NCBI RefSeq assembly: GCF_904849725.1
Contig: NC_058522.1
Span: 232,041,084-232,105,083 of the forward strand
Reading direction: 5' to 3'
DNA from: Hordeum vulgare subsp. vulgare
Lineage: Eukaryota; Streptophyta; Magnoliopsida; Poales; Poaceae
DNA length: 64,000 nt
Shown: one piece after another, positions 47,760 to 59,000 of the stretch
Position numbering within the stretch: the first letter of the stretch is position 1
How the letters are laid out: each line of letters begins with the position of its first letter
The notes under the pieces: generated by a model
What the model saw: only the letters and a program-made list of their open reading frames with translations
Told to the model about the DNA's origin: nothing
Database searches by the model: none
Made by a program: the position numbers and the translations under genes

Positions 47760-48065
47760 GTCTGTCTTATTATAGTTAAGAAATAGAAATTAGTTTGACA
47801 TTTGCTGCTTTCTAATTTTTCCCCTGCAATAAAAAAGACCCAAAAATAAAAAGTCTCAGATTTCTACAAATTTTTAACATGAATGTTTTTGGAATATAAT
47901 AGAATTTGTGGCATAAAAATAACACCACGGAAAAGCACATGTGGGCCACAAGCCAACAAGGCGCCCCCCGAGGCCACGCCATGATTGTTTGTGGGGCCCA
48001 CAGGCCCCCTGTATTATCCCTTCACCTTAGTTCATCCTCTACCTCGAGAAAAAAATTCCCTACCT
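47760..48065 (+). repeat. LTR-like segment inside element C
   Basis: Downstream of the protease, A/T-rich sequence with AAATAAAAAGTCTCAGA and TTTTTGGAATATAATAG blocks is followed by the inverted repeat GTGGGCCACAAGCC ... TTGTGGGGCCCAC at 47941-48001. This resembles the front of the Athila LTRs and corresponds to 15755-15960 in element B. Confidence 0.55.
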
Positions 48066-48379
48066 CTCTCTCTATCTCCCGTGTTCTTCCTCTAGAAACT
48101 TAATTTTTTGATCTCTTTTCTCGGGACTCCGCTTCTGAAACTATTTTGAGGAAACTGTTCCTTGGTATGTGACTCCTCCATCCCTCCAATTAGTTTTTGC
48201 TTTAGTGTTTTATATTTTTCATAAATTGCTTCACTTAGTTCTATGCATAAATTGCTTCACTTGGTGCTACAGAAAACGAGCTTGCATGTTAAATTCTTTG
48301 AGTTCAAAGTAGCATGAATGCTTGATATAGTCTCTAAGTTTACATATGAGTAGTTGCTATCAATCTCATAAAGTTTTAT

Positions 48380-48900
48380 TAACATAAATTTGTGGCTCAA
48401 AAATTTCAGAAATTTGTGCTTAGGAGAATGAATTTCTTAAGGAAAGGTTCTTCTATCCATAGCCCCAAAGGAGTCGCTCGGAGGACTCAAGATCGCGATG
48501 TCAACATTCTTCGCAATGTGAAGGTTAGGCCTTCTGAATGGCCACATACACCTTTCATGAGTGAAGCTAGTTTTATGAAGAATTCATCCAATTTGTTGCA
48601 AATGACGGGCTGACCAACTACCTCACATATGAGTGTGACCAATACTATCTGCTTACTAATTCCTTCACAAAACTTTCACTTCCTAAACACGCCTGGTGCC
48701 CCGAGAGTATGCTTTGCTCTTTATGCAACAAACTTTGAATTGCCTTTAGATGAATTTTGTGACATTTTCTTGCTCCCCTCTGACGTGGGGATACGCGATC
48801 CTAAGCCTGAGGAATTTGATGGTTTCCTCCTCACCTTAACTCTATGGGAAACTTGGGACGTATCAAATGCCAAGGCCACTAGTTTGCATTTTCCTTAGAT
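48380..48900 (+). pseudogene. ATHILA ORF1-like remnant (element C)
   Basis: Two frames (48392-48613 and 48629-48898) together resemble the ATHILA ORF-1 family. The second has FALYATNFELPLDEF, LPSDVGIRDPKPEEFDGFL and LTLWETWDVSNAKATSLHFP, followed by HYY after a TAG. A stop and a frame change near 48612-48628 break it. Element B has nothing similar. The family assignment is from motif memory and needs a search. Confidence 0.55.
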
Positions 48901-48989
48901 GCACTACTATTCTATCACACCTTGTTTTTACTATCACTTATCTGTATTATGAAAATTTGAGCTTGTTAAAACTTTTTCAAGACAAATGT

Positions 48990-51900
48990 TGTGAGTGCCA
49001 TGTTTGACATTGTATGCTTGTGTGCTTGATCATGTGAGGATAAAACCCTATTTCATAACATTGATTTCCAAAAACCTTTACTTATTTCTGATCAAGGTAA
49101 AACCCTACCTTGAGTTGCACTACATGCCCTTGAAGCAAGCAGTGCTTCTACTCAAAGTTGGTGATCTGATTTTAACCTATCTTTATATTTCAAAACCACA
49201 AAGATAATTATTTTTGTAATTATTTTCTTAATTAAATAACATGTCCATTTCTGAGGCCAGACTTGGTATTCCTACATGGAAAAATACTTTTCTTCCTTAG
49301 AAAAATCAGATTAAATTTGGAGATGATCAGAAGGACATATATTTTCCATACATAGGATTTTAAACCCTATTTTATATTATAATTATTGAATAAAACCATG
49401 AAAGCTATTTCTGTCTGTTTTGACCTTTTGAATTATTTCCAAAAGAAATATTCTCAATAAATTCCTAGAAAATTCCAGTGATATCCCTAAGCCATATTTG
49501 GTGTCCACATAAAGTTTCACATTGATCAAAGGTGATTAAGGACCCCAAATAACCCAAAAAAAACTTCTGTCCAGAATCATGTTAGAGCAACTCTACATAC
49601 CAAAGTTGATCCAATGATGCTGAAACTTTGCAGGAGTGACTAATACCTCAAATGAGGGTTCCACACCAAAAACGGGATTTGTGGGACTTAGTTTGCCCAC
49701 ACTCTCTTTGGAAGGGACAAATCTGGTCATATTGGAGTATTTTTCAAGTTTCCAAAGCTAAACTTGTCCAATGGAGCTCAAACTTGGTGAAACCCCATGA
49801 TTTACCACCAAACCCAAACCTCTTAAGTTGCAGCACTAGTGGTGGGGTGTAACCCCCTCAAACCGCTGTCGAGCATCGTCTGACAGATGGGAAAAAGCCA
49901 CCTTAGCCTCAGCTAAACCCAACTCCTTTGCTCAAAACTCATAGATTAGGTGGCCACTATCTGTGTCTAACCCCAGTCAACTGGCCCCTCACTCGTTCAA
50001 AGAGGAAAGGCCAAAAACCCCAATTTAGACTTCAGTTCAAGGCTGACAGCATCAGTATTCCTTGTCTCCCTTGACCAGTCGAAGCTCCCACAAGACCCAA
50101 ACAGCTAGCCACACTCCCAGCCAGTGCCAGGACATGTTAGACACGTCCAAAGTGCCTTAGAGCGCACCAGCATGCCGTGGCATGCCAAAACTGTGCTCTG
50201 GGCGCGCTGCAGGAAGCCACCGAGGTGGGGGCGACGCTCTTGGCCAGTTCCAGCCTCCCCTGAGGTGTCCAACCTCTTCCCCGACAACCCCTCTACATCG
50301 AGCAAGCCTCAGGGCCCCTCCTCTCCCGTGCTAGAGCTCATGTGACGTGTGCCCGCGCGCACCAGAACCGGTCAAGGTTGCGTGGCCACGGATGCGCGAC
50401 TTCTCCCTCTTTCCCTCTGCAGCAGATGGCTCTCGTAGTCCAAAACCATGTCCTGAGACCGTGGTTTCGGCCACAGCCTCTCTCTGCACCCCCATGCACG
50501 CCATGGTGAGTCACCGGCGCTCCCGAATCGGCTCACCGTTGCGGGCCTATAAATAGCCCTCCCCTCGCTCCAGCACCCCTCAGATAGCTTCACTGCGATC
50601 ACTAGTACCTCCCTAGCCACCCTAGTAACCCAGCACAGCCCCGATGCTCGAGATTGACCGAGGCCCCTCCGCCTCGGAGCTCCAGTCGATCTCCGGGTAC
50701 ACAACGGCTCATGTGCCCCTCGACCCCCCAAACTGATCCTCTCAACCCCAAGAAGCTTTCCCCAACTCGCCCGAGCATTTCCGTGTCTCTAGCCACCTCC
50801 TCGACCACCTCCCAAAACTCCTCCGCCAGAGCCTCCTCGTCGCCGGCGAACCCCTGCCTCTCCGACCATGTTCCCACCACCAGCAGGTAGGCGACAGCAA
50901 GGCGAACCCATTCCAATCCTCGTTGGGGCTTGAGAGCGTCGGCAACCTCGCCGGCGTGCTCCTCCTCCTCTCTGGCCAGAGGTAGGAGACGACCCCGATA
51001 GGTGTGCTCCACCTGTCGGTGGCCCAGCCTCCTCCCCCGCGCTGTCCACAGCCACTAACCGCAGGGCCCCGCTCGTCAGGTTCAAACCTTACGGCGCGAG
51101 CGACTGGGCAGGCTGCCGGCTGGCCATGGGCCAGGCCAGGAGTTTAGCCCATTTTCTTTTTATTTTTAAACCCTGGTTTCTAAGATTTTTATAAAAACAT
51201 TTAACCGGTGTAAAAATATATTTTTTCCACCATTATTCTTCTAAAAGTATGTAGTACTTAATAATATGATTGGATGAATTTTTCTACAACTATTGTGTTT
51301 TACAATAATAAAAAGGACTAAATTGGAATAGTTTTGCTTCTGTTTGGTTAATTTCAAAAATGTTCCTTCAAGGGAAAATAAGGCAAATATTTTTCAAAAT
51401 GATACCTTAGATTTATCAGTAATAAAGAACATTTTTAAAATGACTTTGTGATCTGTTTCTGTGTGAGCTATTTCTTATTTATTGTTTTATCGACGATAGA
51501 AAATCCGTGTGACGAGGGAATCAAAGCGGAAGACCTCGAAGACCACGGATACCTAGCTGACCAAGGCAAGCAGCTAATTGACCATGACTGAGCATATGTT
51601 ACTTTGCATGATTAAAATAGCAAGTATTTCCGTTGCATATGCTCGTAAGTGCCGGTAATCATTTGATATGATTTTACCGATGGCTCCCCGGGAGCACATG
51701 CATTGAGCTTGATCCTACCCCTTGAGGGTCTTGCTAATACCATGTTGACAACTAAAGATAGAAGTAGTATTATCATGAGCATGTTGATGACATAAAGCAA
51801 GAGTTTATGAAAACCCCATCGGGTGCCACTAATGCCCAAGGGTGATGATGAATTAGGTGGTCACTTTTGGTGAAGTGATGCACCCGGTATTTGTGTGAGT

Positions 51901-53043
51901 ATGGTTTCAGAAAAGGGATTAGATTTATGATGTGTCGACCGTACCAACCTTACCAGTACGACCACGTTACCCCTTATGGGACGGGGCTATGTTAATTACT
52001 TTGGTCGGTGCTAGCAAAGAGCCACATTACTAGTGGCGGGAATGATGTGTGGTCACTCTCGTGATGGGGTCGTGCCAGGTAGGATGACTATGCCATTTTT
52101 ATGAGTTCCAGTCACACCGTTGGTCCCTGCATGGTTGGTACTGTCCAGAGTCGGTGTTCGTAAGACGTACAACATGTGGGCCGGGTACCAATCGAGTGGG
52201 CCTCTTTGTCTAGTATCGTCAGGGGAATGGCATTGATCGGGTACTTACCTCGGGTATGTTATATACCGCGAGTCGTGAATGACACGAAAGTTTCCCGGAT
52301 CTCGTGGGTCCAGCGTACTACCTCTACAGAGTGTAAAACTATTCGATTAGCCGTGTGCATTGTCAAGTACAGTTGGGTAATCCTGCTTAAACTACGTCCA
52401 GCTATTTCCGCATAAACCAAGTGTGTGTGTGTGTGTGTTGAGTTAAAAAGGTGTTGTTATGAAAGTAATAATATGACCAAGTTCGGTGACTTGGCATACA
52501 GGCTGAACCCGGATGGTTCAGCCCTCGACAGATATATTGATATCTGTAACCTGTTCTTCAAAAGTAATTCTTTAACTTGATGCATATTCATGATCATTCC
52601 ACCAAGACGAGTTATACCAAAGATGGATGATATTGTTATCCTTCACTTTCATTGTTCATATCATGGGCTGTTTGCGAGTACATTCAAAGTACTCATTGGC
52701 TTGCCACTGGTTATGTTATTGACCAGACATGGAAGGACCAGAGTTTGAAGATGAGTACGTCTTCGGAGACGCCCCTGCGAACTAGGACGCTTCCGAGTCA
52801 GAATGCATGTCGGTGTAGGCTTGATGGCATGGGCACACGCTTAGCCCCTATGATTTCCGCTACTAGTTGTATCAGAGTGATTTGGCCTTAGGCCCTGCTT
52901 CGTGAACTTGACCATTCGGTCATATGTTGTAATAATCGATACTTGGATGTAAGACTCTTTTATTCGGTATCTATGTTCGCTGAGCATTGATCTCTGGGGT
53001 CACTGAGAACGGCGATCTCGACTCGTAAGTCGTTGTCCCCACA
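48990..53043 (+). repeat. Element D 5' LTR, left end uncertain
   Basis: The right end CCCCACA at 53043 is fixed by the primer-binding site. The left end is unclear because it merges with element C near 48985, so the stated length of about 4.05 kb is approximate. It holds a promoter-like TATAAATA at 50548, a GC-rich transcribed block at about 50100-51120 and a (TG)n run at about 52422-52439. Parts resemble the LTR of element A, for example CGATTAGCCGTGT at 52344 and 4129. Confidence 0.65.
50548..50555 (+). promoter_or_regulatory. Putative TATA box of element D LTR
   Basis: TATAAATA is preceded by a GC-rich stretch and followed at about 30 bp by a C/T-rich probable start region. Confidence 0.6.
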
Positions 53044-53047
53044 TAGC

Positions 53048-53060
53048 TGGTATCAGAGCC
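53048..53060 (+). other. Element D primer-binding site
   Basis: TGGTATCAGAGCC, four bases after the LTR end, of initiator-tRNA type as in element A. Confidence 0.9.
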
Positions 53061-53183
53061 ATCCTGACTATAGGAATCCTTAGGTAGCATGGACGATAGC
53101 CGAAACGATTAGTGCACATAGGACTTAACCTCAGAACCTGCACCCACTAAAAACTTTCTAACCCTCTCCTCTACATCTTGTAG

Positions 53184-53933
53184 ATGGTCGTCGTACTTGA
53201 GATGCTTCAGGAGACGGGCTTTCCTCTGCTTTCGAGTGATAGCCTCGAGAAGTGTCAAGTACGGCGCACGCGCATCTTCCTCTACCACGAGCACTGGGTC
53301 AACGCCGACACCAAGGAATATCATGTGGACGTGATAGTGAAGGCTAACGACTCCCCGACTAGCTGGTTCTTTGAAGGACCACAGATGGAGGATCTGATGT
53401 TGGTCGTGGAGACTGCAGCACGAGAGGCACTCGTGCGACTCCGCGACATCCTTCCCGAGATGGCTGGCGAGCCAGCTACTCATCACCTACCTTTTGTTAA
53501 GAATGGGGTAGACGGGAGTTGGACACTCAACCCATCTTCCGAGGACAAGACGCCACTGAGGTTTCAGACCTACTTCAGTCTCTCCTCTCACACCTTGACG
53601 CATCTTTTGATCAAGGAGTCAACTAGGATCCTCCAAGAGCTGCACCAAGTCAAGGATCTGCTTCGCACGGAGAAGATGAAGAACCGCAAGGTGAAGAAGG
53701 AAGGAGCACCCGTAGGACCACCTGGTTTTGCTTTCCGAGGAGGAATACCACCGCTTCAGGCCACTCCTCTTCAGAGTCGTCGCTTGACCACGGAAGAGTA
53801 CACTAAACTCTTCGCTACCTCGCCAACCAAGAGACGTCGTGATGGTCCGCTTCCTTCCCCTACTCCTTCAAAGAAGGGAAGCACTAATGAAGATGAAGGT
53901 GAGGATGAAGACGAAGACGAAGATCCCGCATAA
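53184..53933 (+). CDS. Extra ORF before gag in element D, unknown function
   Basis: This is an intact 249-codon frame in the leader, 140 bp after the primer-binding site and 320 bp before gag. No named domain is recognised. Residues 46-90 (YHVDV, then VVETAAREALVRLRDIL) resemble ORF2 of element A. The middle is helical. A basic KRRRDG stretch at about 214 could be a nuclear-localisation signal. The last 15 residues are almost all Glu/Asp. Its intact state contrasts with the broken gag and pol beside it. Extra sense ORFs are known in some plant Gypsy lineages but are less usual for a Tekay-like element. The function is not known to me. Confidence 0.65.
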   Translation: MVVVLEMLQETGFPLLSSDSLEKCQVRRTRIFLYHEHWVNADTKEYHVDVIVKANDSPTSWFFEGPQMEDLMLVVETAAREALVRLRDILPEMAGEPATHHLPFVKNGVDGSWTLNPSSEDKTPLRFQTYFSLSSHTLTHLLIKESTRILQELHQVKDLLRTEKMKNRKVKKEGAPVGPPGFAFRGGIPPLQATPLQSRRLTTEEYTKLFATSPTKRRRDGPLPSPTPSKKGSTNEDEGEDEDEDEDPA

Positions 53934-54255
53934 CCGGTTTATGAGACCGCGCAGTCGGCCTCTTAGCCTTATCAACGTAGGCAATTAGAATGTACCCAAG
54001 CGTAGGAGTTCTTGTACCGGTTTGTATGACCCCGGATGTTGTGTAAGCCTGTTGGATGCAAGTCGCATTCTGCCTTAGGCAGCTTGTGAGCGACTACATC
54101 GCTTGTTTCAAGATTTAATGCAATAGTTCTTTTCAAAACCATTAGCTTCAAAAAAATTCACACTAGCACGACACCAGACCCCCTCTTTACTAGAACATCA
54201 TCCCTTATGATTTCAGCCAGCTCGGCAAAATTGACCTGTCTACTCCCCTGACAGG

Positions 54256-55449
54256 ATGGTGAATGCAACTCGCAACAGCACCTTCGGCAACCCCGGCTCT
54301 ACCTCTTCAGGACAGCAGCAGGGAATCGGAGGGGAAGCTCAAGCTGGAGATCACCACGAGGAGCAAGACGATGTTCCACCGCCACCACCTCCTCCTGAAA
54401 GCTTGACCATGGCTCAGTTCCTTCAAGATCTTTGAGAGAAGCGTCAAGCCAACAATGCCGCTATTGAGCAGTTGGCTCAAAACTTGGTGAACAACCCACC
54501 GCAAAACGGGAATGGCAATGGTCGCTCAACTCTCTCTGAGTTTATGCGAAATACGCCACCCATATTCACGGAGACGACTGAACCATTGGATGCCGATGAC
54601 TGGATCCGTACTATCGAAGACCTCCTCACGCTAGTCAAGTGCACTGATGACCGTGAGAAAGTACTCTATGCGTCTCACTGTCTCGGAGGCACAGCCAGAG
54701 CTTGGTGGGATGGATTTCATATCATGCGAGCAGGGCAAGTCATCACTTGGGCTGTGTTTAAGGATGGGTTCCGCGCTGCTCACATTCCTCCTGGAATGAT
54801 GACCATTAAGAAGCGGGAATTCCCAGCCTTAAGGCAAGGCACTAGAACTGTCAAGGAATATTTGCAGAAGTTCAACCTCCTGTCAAGGTACGCACCTGAA
54901 GATGTCAGCACTAAGGCCGCCAAAGTGGAACGCTTTATGGAAGGACTGCACCACACACTCCAGTATCAGCTGGTTGTTTGTGAATGCCGAACCTTCAGCG
55001 ATCTGGTTAATAAGGCCCTTATGTTGGAAGACAAGCGTCGTGCCATGGATGACACCCGTAAGTGCAAGCTAATGGGTAGTGGAGGAGCGAGTATCTCGAA
55101 GCCACTACCATGGCAGTCAGCCCCAGCAAGACCCAACTATCAGCAGCAGCAGTACAAGTATCCGACATTTCGCCAGAATTACCAGCCTCAGCAGCAAGTC
55201 AACGCCCAGCTAGCAAGAAATCCGCCAAACAATGGTGGGGTCGAGACCAATCTTCCAGCGCAAGTTACCTGTTTCGGATGTGGACAAACATGGCACTATT
55301 CCCGGCAGTGCCCCAATAAGAAACCAGATGCTCCGCGCCCCGATGTGCCAAATCCAGGCCAAGGAGCACCAGGCAGGAATCAGGCTCCCCGCAATCAGCA
55401 GTATCACAGCAAGGGGCGGATTAATCATATTTCCATAGAAGAGGCATAG
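54256..55449 (+). pseudogene. gag: Gypsy gag (element D)
   Basis: The start is the ATG at 54256 (MVNATRNSTFG). A polyproline stretch is followed by a TGA at 54433-54435, then open sequence with the retrotransposon gag domain (PLDADDWIRTIEDLL, ARAWWDGF, QGTRTVKEYLQKF). A Gln/Asn/Pro-rich linker and one zinc knuckle, CFGCGQTWHYSRQC, follow; the knuckle has the CX2CX4HX4C spacing. The frame ends at TAG 55447, where gag-pol normally reads through. Confidence 0.85.
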
Positions 55450-55904
55450 GAAGACCCGGACTGCATTCTAGGTACGTTCCTCGTCAACTCTACCCAGCAA
55501 CAGTATTGTTTGATTGTGGTGCTTCGCATTCTTTTGTTACGCAAAAGTTTGTGGAAAAATGTGGTTTAGAACCTACCTTGCTTCGTGGGCATATGGCAAT
55601 TCAAACCGCGGGGGCAGTTTTGAGGACCAACCTAGGGTGTAGGAAGGTCGAGATAGTTATCAATGGGACGAGCTTCTCGGCGGATCTCATTGTGCTTAAG
55701 TCGCAAGGCCTAGAAGTAATTCTCGGCATGGATTGGTTGGCCAAGCATAAAAGCATCTTGGACTGTGCGGACAGGGCCATTACCATGACAAGTGACCAAG
55801 GGGTCAAAGTCAAGTATGTCTCTGAGCCAGTACCCGCTCGAGTACCACGGGTTAACAGCCTATCCCACGAAGGACTCGATCGAGTACCAATAGTCTGTGA
55901 ATAC
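55450..55904 (+). pseudogene. pol: Gypsy protease (element D)
   Basis: After the TAG at 55447 and a one-base loss near 55495, the frame beginning at about 55506 shows the retropepsin loop FDCGASHSFV, with cysteine after the catalytic aspartate. It then shows the VILGMDWLAKH motif and a conserved tail DRVPIVCEY. It stops abruptly at 55904, where the insertion begins, and continues at 57522-57527. Confidence 0.82.
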
Positions 55905-57521
55905 TGCTACTGCAACAAAAGCCCTTCCAATGGCGCCAGAAATAGGTGTGTCGACGGCACCACGAATCCTTCTGCTACGGCTACGCCTTAAGGGACTTCC
56001 TAGGCAAATATGCAAAGGATTTCCCCCGTGGCGTTGGAGCCTTGTGTTGGTGTTCCCTCGAAGCGGAAAGGGTGATGTAGCATAGTGGTGGTAAGTATTT
56101 CCCTCAGTTTGAGAACCAAGGTATCGATCCAGTGAAGGAGTATCACAAGAGCCTGCACAAACACAAAAAGCTTGCTCCCAACGCTATGAAGGGGTTGTCA
56201 ATCCCTTATAGATTGTTTGCCAAGTGAGAACTGAAAGCAACAAAGTAACAAAGCAAAGTAAAAGCAAAAGTGAAACGATAGATGTGAATAGACCCGGGTG
56301 CCGTAGTGTTTACTAATGGCTTCTCTCATGAAAGCAAGTAGACGGTGGGTGAACAAATTACTGTCGAGCAATTGATAGAACCGCGCAAAGTCGTGACGAT
56401 ATCTAAGGCAATGATTATATCTATAGGCATCACGTCCAAAACAAGTAGACCGATACTTTCTGCATCTACTACTATTACTCCACACGTCGACCGCTATCCA
56501 GCATGCATCTAGTGTATTAAGTCCAAAAGAATAGAGTAACGCCTTAAGCAAGATGACATGATGTAGATGGACAATCTCATATCAACGACAGAGCCCACCT
56601 TGTTACCCTTGATGGCAACCACTCAATGTGTGCCTTGTTGCCCCTACTGTCACTGCGAAAGGTCACCACATGGTAAGAACCCAAAAACAAGCACTTCTCC
56701 CATTGCAAGAATCATAGATCTAGTTGGCCAAACAAAACCCAAGACTCGGAGAGACTTACAAGGATATCAAATCATGCATATAAGAAATTAGCAAAGACTC
56801 AAATATATATCATAGATAATCTGATCACAAATCCACAATTCATCGGATCTCGACAAACACACCGCCAAAGAAGATTACATCGGAGAGATCTCCATGAAGA
56901 TCATGGAGAACTTTGTATTGAAGATCCAAGAGAGAGAAGAAGCCATCTAGCTACTAACTACGGACCCGTAGGTCTGAAGTGAACTACTCACGATTCATTG
57001 GAGGGGCGATGATGATGATGTAGAAGCCCTCCAACTCCAAAGTCCCCTCCGGCAGGGCACCGGGAAGGGTCTCCAGATGGGATCTCACGGAAACGGAAGC
57101 TTGCGGCGGCGGAAAAGTATTTTCGAAGCTCCCTTTATTTTTTTCTGATTTTTAGGGAATATATAGGCGCAAGATCTAGGTGAGGGGGCGCCAGGGAGGC
57201 CACAAGCCTGCCCACCGCCGCCTCCCCCTGGTGGCGGAGTGGGGGCTTGTGGGCTCCCTGTAGCCCACCTGGCTTGGCCCACAGGCCCCTGATCTTCTTC
57301 CGTTCGGGAAAAAATCATTTCGGGGATTTTATTCCGTTTGGACTCCGTTCCAAAATCAGATCTGAAAAGAGCCAAAAGCACAGAAAAAACACGAACTGGC
57401 ACTTGGCACTGAATTAATAAGTTAGTCCAAAAAAAGATATAAAAGGTACATAAAACATCCAAAGATGACAAGATAACAGCGTGAAACCATCAAAAATTAT
57501 AGATACGTTTGAGACGTATCA
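55905..57521 (-). mobile_element. Athila-type solo-LTR-like insertion, minus strand
   Basis: It is 1617 bp, flanked by AATAC at 55900-55904 and 57522-57526. On the minus strand it starts TGATACGTCTCAAACG and ends GTTGCAGTAGCA, so it has TG/CA ends. No coding sequence was found. Minus-strand features include a GC-rich inverted repeat (57193-57259). A TTTCTGGCGCC motif like the Athila primer-binding context lies at about 55932-55942, only 22 bp inside the end. Host pol reads straight across the duplication, so the borders are certain. Confidence 0.88.
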
Positions 57522-58234
57522 AATACCCGGACATCTTTCCTGATGAGCTACCAGGGAGGCCTCCTGACCGAGACATCGAGTTCATCATTGAGCTCATGCC
57601 CGGATCAAGGCATATCTATAAGAAGCCTTACAGGATGGGATCCGAAGAGCTAGCAGAGTTGAAGAAGCAACTGGATGAGCAACTCAGGAAAGGGTTTATT
57701 CGTCCGAGTGCATCACCTTGGGAATCACCTGTACTCTTCGTGTCTAAGAAGGATGGGACTATCAGACTCTGCGTCGATTACCGTTCTCTCAATGAGGTCA
57801 CGATCAAGAACAAATACCCACTCCCCAAGATTGAAGATTTTTTGGATCAGCTAAATGGGGCTAAGGTATTCTCCAAGATCGACCTCCGATCTGGATATTA
57901 CCAACTGAAGATCCGACCCGAGGACATACCCAAGACTGCATTCATGACCCAGTTCGATATGTATGAATGCATTGTCATGTCTTTTGGGTTGGCTAATGCC
58001 TCATCTTACTTCATGTACCTCATGAATAAGGTATTCATGGAATACCTGGACAAGTTTGTCGTCGTGTTCATTGATGACATATTAATCTTCTCCAAGTCTG
58101 AAGAAGAGCATGAGAAACACTTGAGGTTAGTATTGGAGAAGCTTCAAGAGCACCAACTTTATGCCAAGTTCAGCAAGTGCCAATTTTGGCTGAACGAAGT
58201 TGGATTCTTCGGTCATACCATGACAGCAAGTGGA
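57522..58234 (+). pseudogene. pol: Gypsy reverse transcriptase, N-terminal half (element D)
   Basis: It continues the protease-reverse transcriptase frame after the insertion. It shows [10 protein letters not shown], the substrate-binding [33 protein letters not shown] and the catalytic [11 protein letters not shown]. Homology ends after FGHTMTASG at about 58234, where LINE sequence begins. Apart from the upstream breaks this part is open. RNase H, integrase and any chromodomain are missing. Confidence 0.85.
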
Positions 58235-58388
58235 AGGGTGATATGGGGCAGGGTAACCCAGGCCCGAGGCCTCTCGCTCATGGTGATCCTGCATTAGGAA
58301 GGGTGCTATGGGGCAGGGCCCCCACACGCCTTCACCCCACTAAGCAGAGGGTAGAGGGGCCTTCTAGTTCCCCAACAATGGTTCCATC

Positions 58389-59000
58389 GTGAAGCTCCTA
58401 TGTTGGAACATACGAGGCTTCCGGCACCTAGGATGGAAGCGGAAACTGATCGATTACATCGACAAGAGGGGATTGATATTGTTGGGTTGCACGAGACCAT
58501 TCGACGGGACTTCTCTATCGTGGAACTCCATGGGCTTTCACACCACCCGTTCGCCTAGCAATGTCTACCCACATTCGGTCTCTCAGGGGGGGCATCTTGA
58601 TTGGATTCCATGTGGACACCTTCTCGGTCGAGGACATGGACTGAGGGGAGTTCTTCCTTAGTATGTCCATCACGGATTTACGTGTGAACCTTAGCTAGGA
58701 GGTGATCATTGTCTACGGCCCCACTGAACATAGTAGGTCGGTAAAGTTTCTGCCTAAGCTCAAGGCCAAAGTTGAACACTGCACTACTCCTGTAGTGATG
58801 GCCACATACTTGAACCTTATTCGGCATGTGGCTAATAAGATCTCTTTGTCCGTGGATCCGGTGCGCATGCGCATGTTCAATGATTGCATTGTTGACCTGG
58901 CCCTACGGGAGATAGCCCACATAGGGGCTAGATTCAGATGGACTAATAAGCAAGTGGACCCAATCCAAAGTGTACTAGATGGGTCCTAGTGTCAATGCAG
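58389..59000 (+). pseudogene. LINE apurinic-type endonuclease remnant
   Basis: It begins MKLLCWNIRGF, the typical N-terminus of plant L1 ORF2. The later block IIVYGPTEHSRSVKFL, then NLIR and RFRWTNKQVDPIQSVLD, matches the C-terminal part of the endonuclease/exonuclease/phosphatase fold. The catalytic aspartate before FNLI is lost (ATYLNLIR), and the segment holding the first catalytic glutamate is out of frame. Confidence 0.8.

Larger units (their letters stand above)
43224..48985 (+). mobile_element. Decayed Athila-like Gypsy element C
   Basis: It carries one LTR, a drifted tRNA-Asp-type primer-binding site, broken gag and protease, a non-coding LTR-like segment and an ATHILA ORF1-like remnant. 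It is clearly related to element B but more decayed. On its right it runs without a clear end into the LTR of element D near 48985. The last 170 bp before its LTR look like the 3' end of an internal domain, so the LTR has internal sequence on both sides. Confidence 0.75.
48990..58234 (+). mobile_element. Tekay/chromovirus-like Gypsy element D, 3' truncated
   Basis: It contains a very long LTR, a tRNA-iMet-type primer-binding site, an extra ORF, gag with one zinc knuckle, protease and the front half of reverse transcriptase. Pol is split by the 1617-bp insertion 55905-57521 and then cut off by a LINE at about 58235, so RNase H, integrase and the 3' LTR are missing. The lineage is inferred from the protease and reverse transcriptase style. 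Confidence 0.8.

Noticed and set aside
50105..51085. Several overlapping frames on both strands in the GC-rich part of element D's LTR
   Set aside because: Composition-driven overlap in the transcribed leader downstream of the TATA box. No motif, start context or conservation supports a gene.
52422..52439. (TG)n dinucleotide run
   Set aside because: A short simple repeat within the LTR of element D with no sign of function.
48990..53043. The idea that element D's LTR starts exactly at a TG near 48989
   Set aside because: No second LTR or target duplication is available to fix the end, so the boundary is given only as approximate.
20454..58234. Possible endogenous pararetrovirus (caulimovirus-like) sequence suggested by reverse transcriptase motifs
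   Set aside because: All reverse transcriptase blocks have Copia, Gypsy or L1 signatures and sit between matching LTR or LINE features. No movement or coat protein motif was seen.
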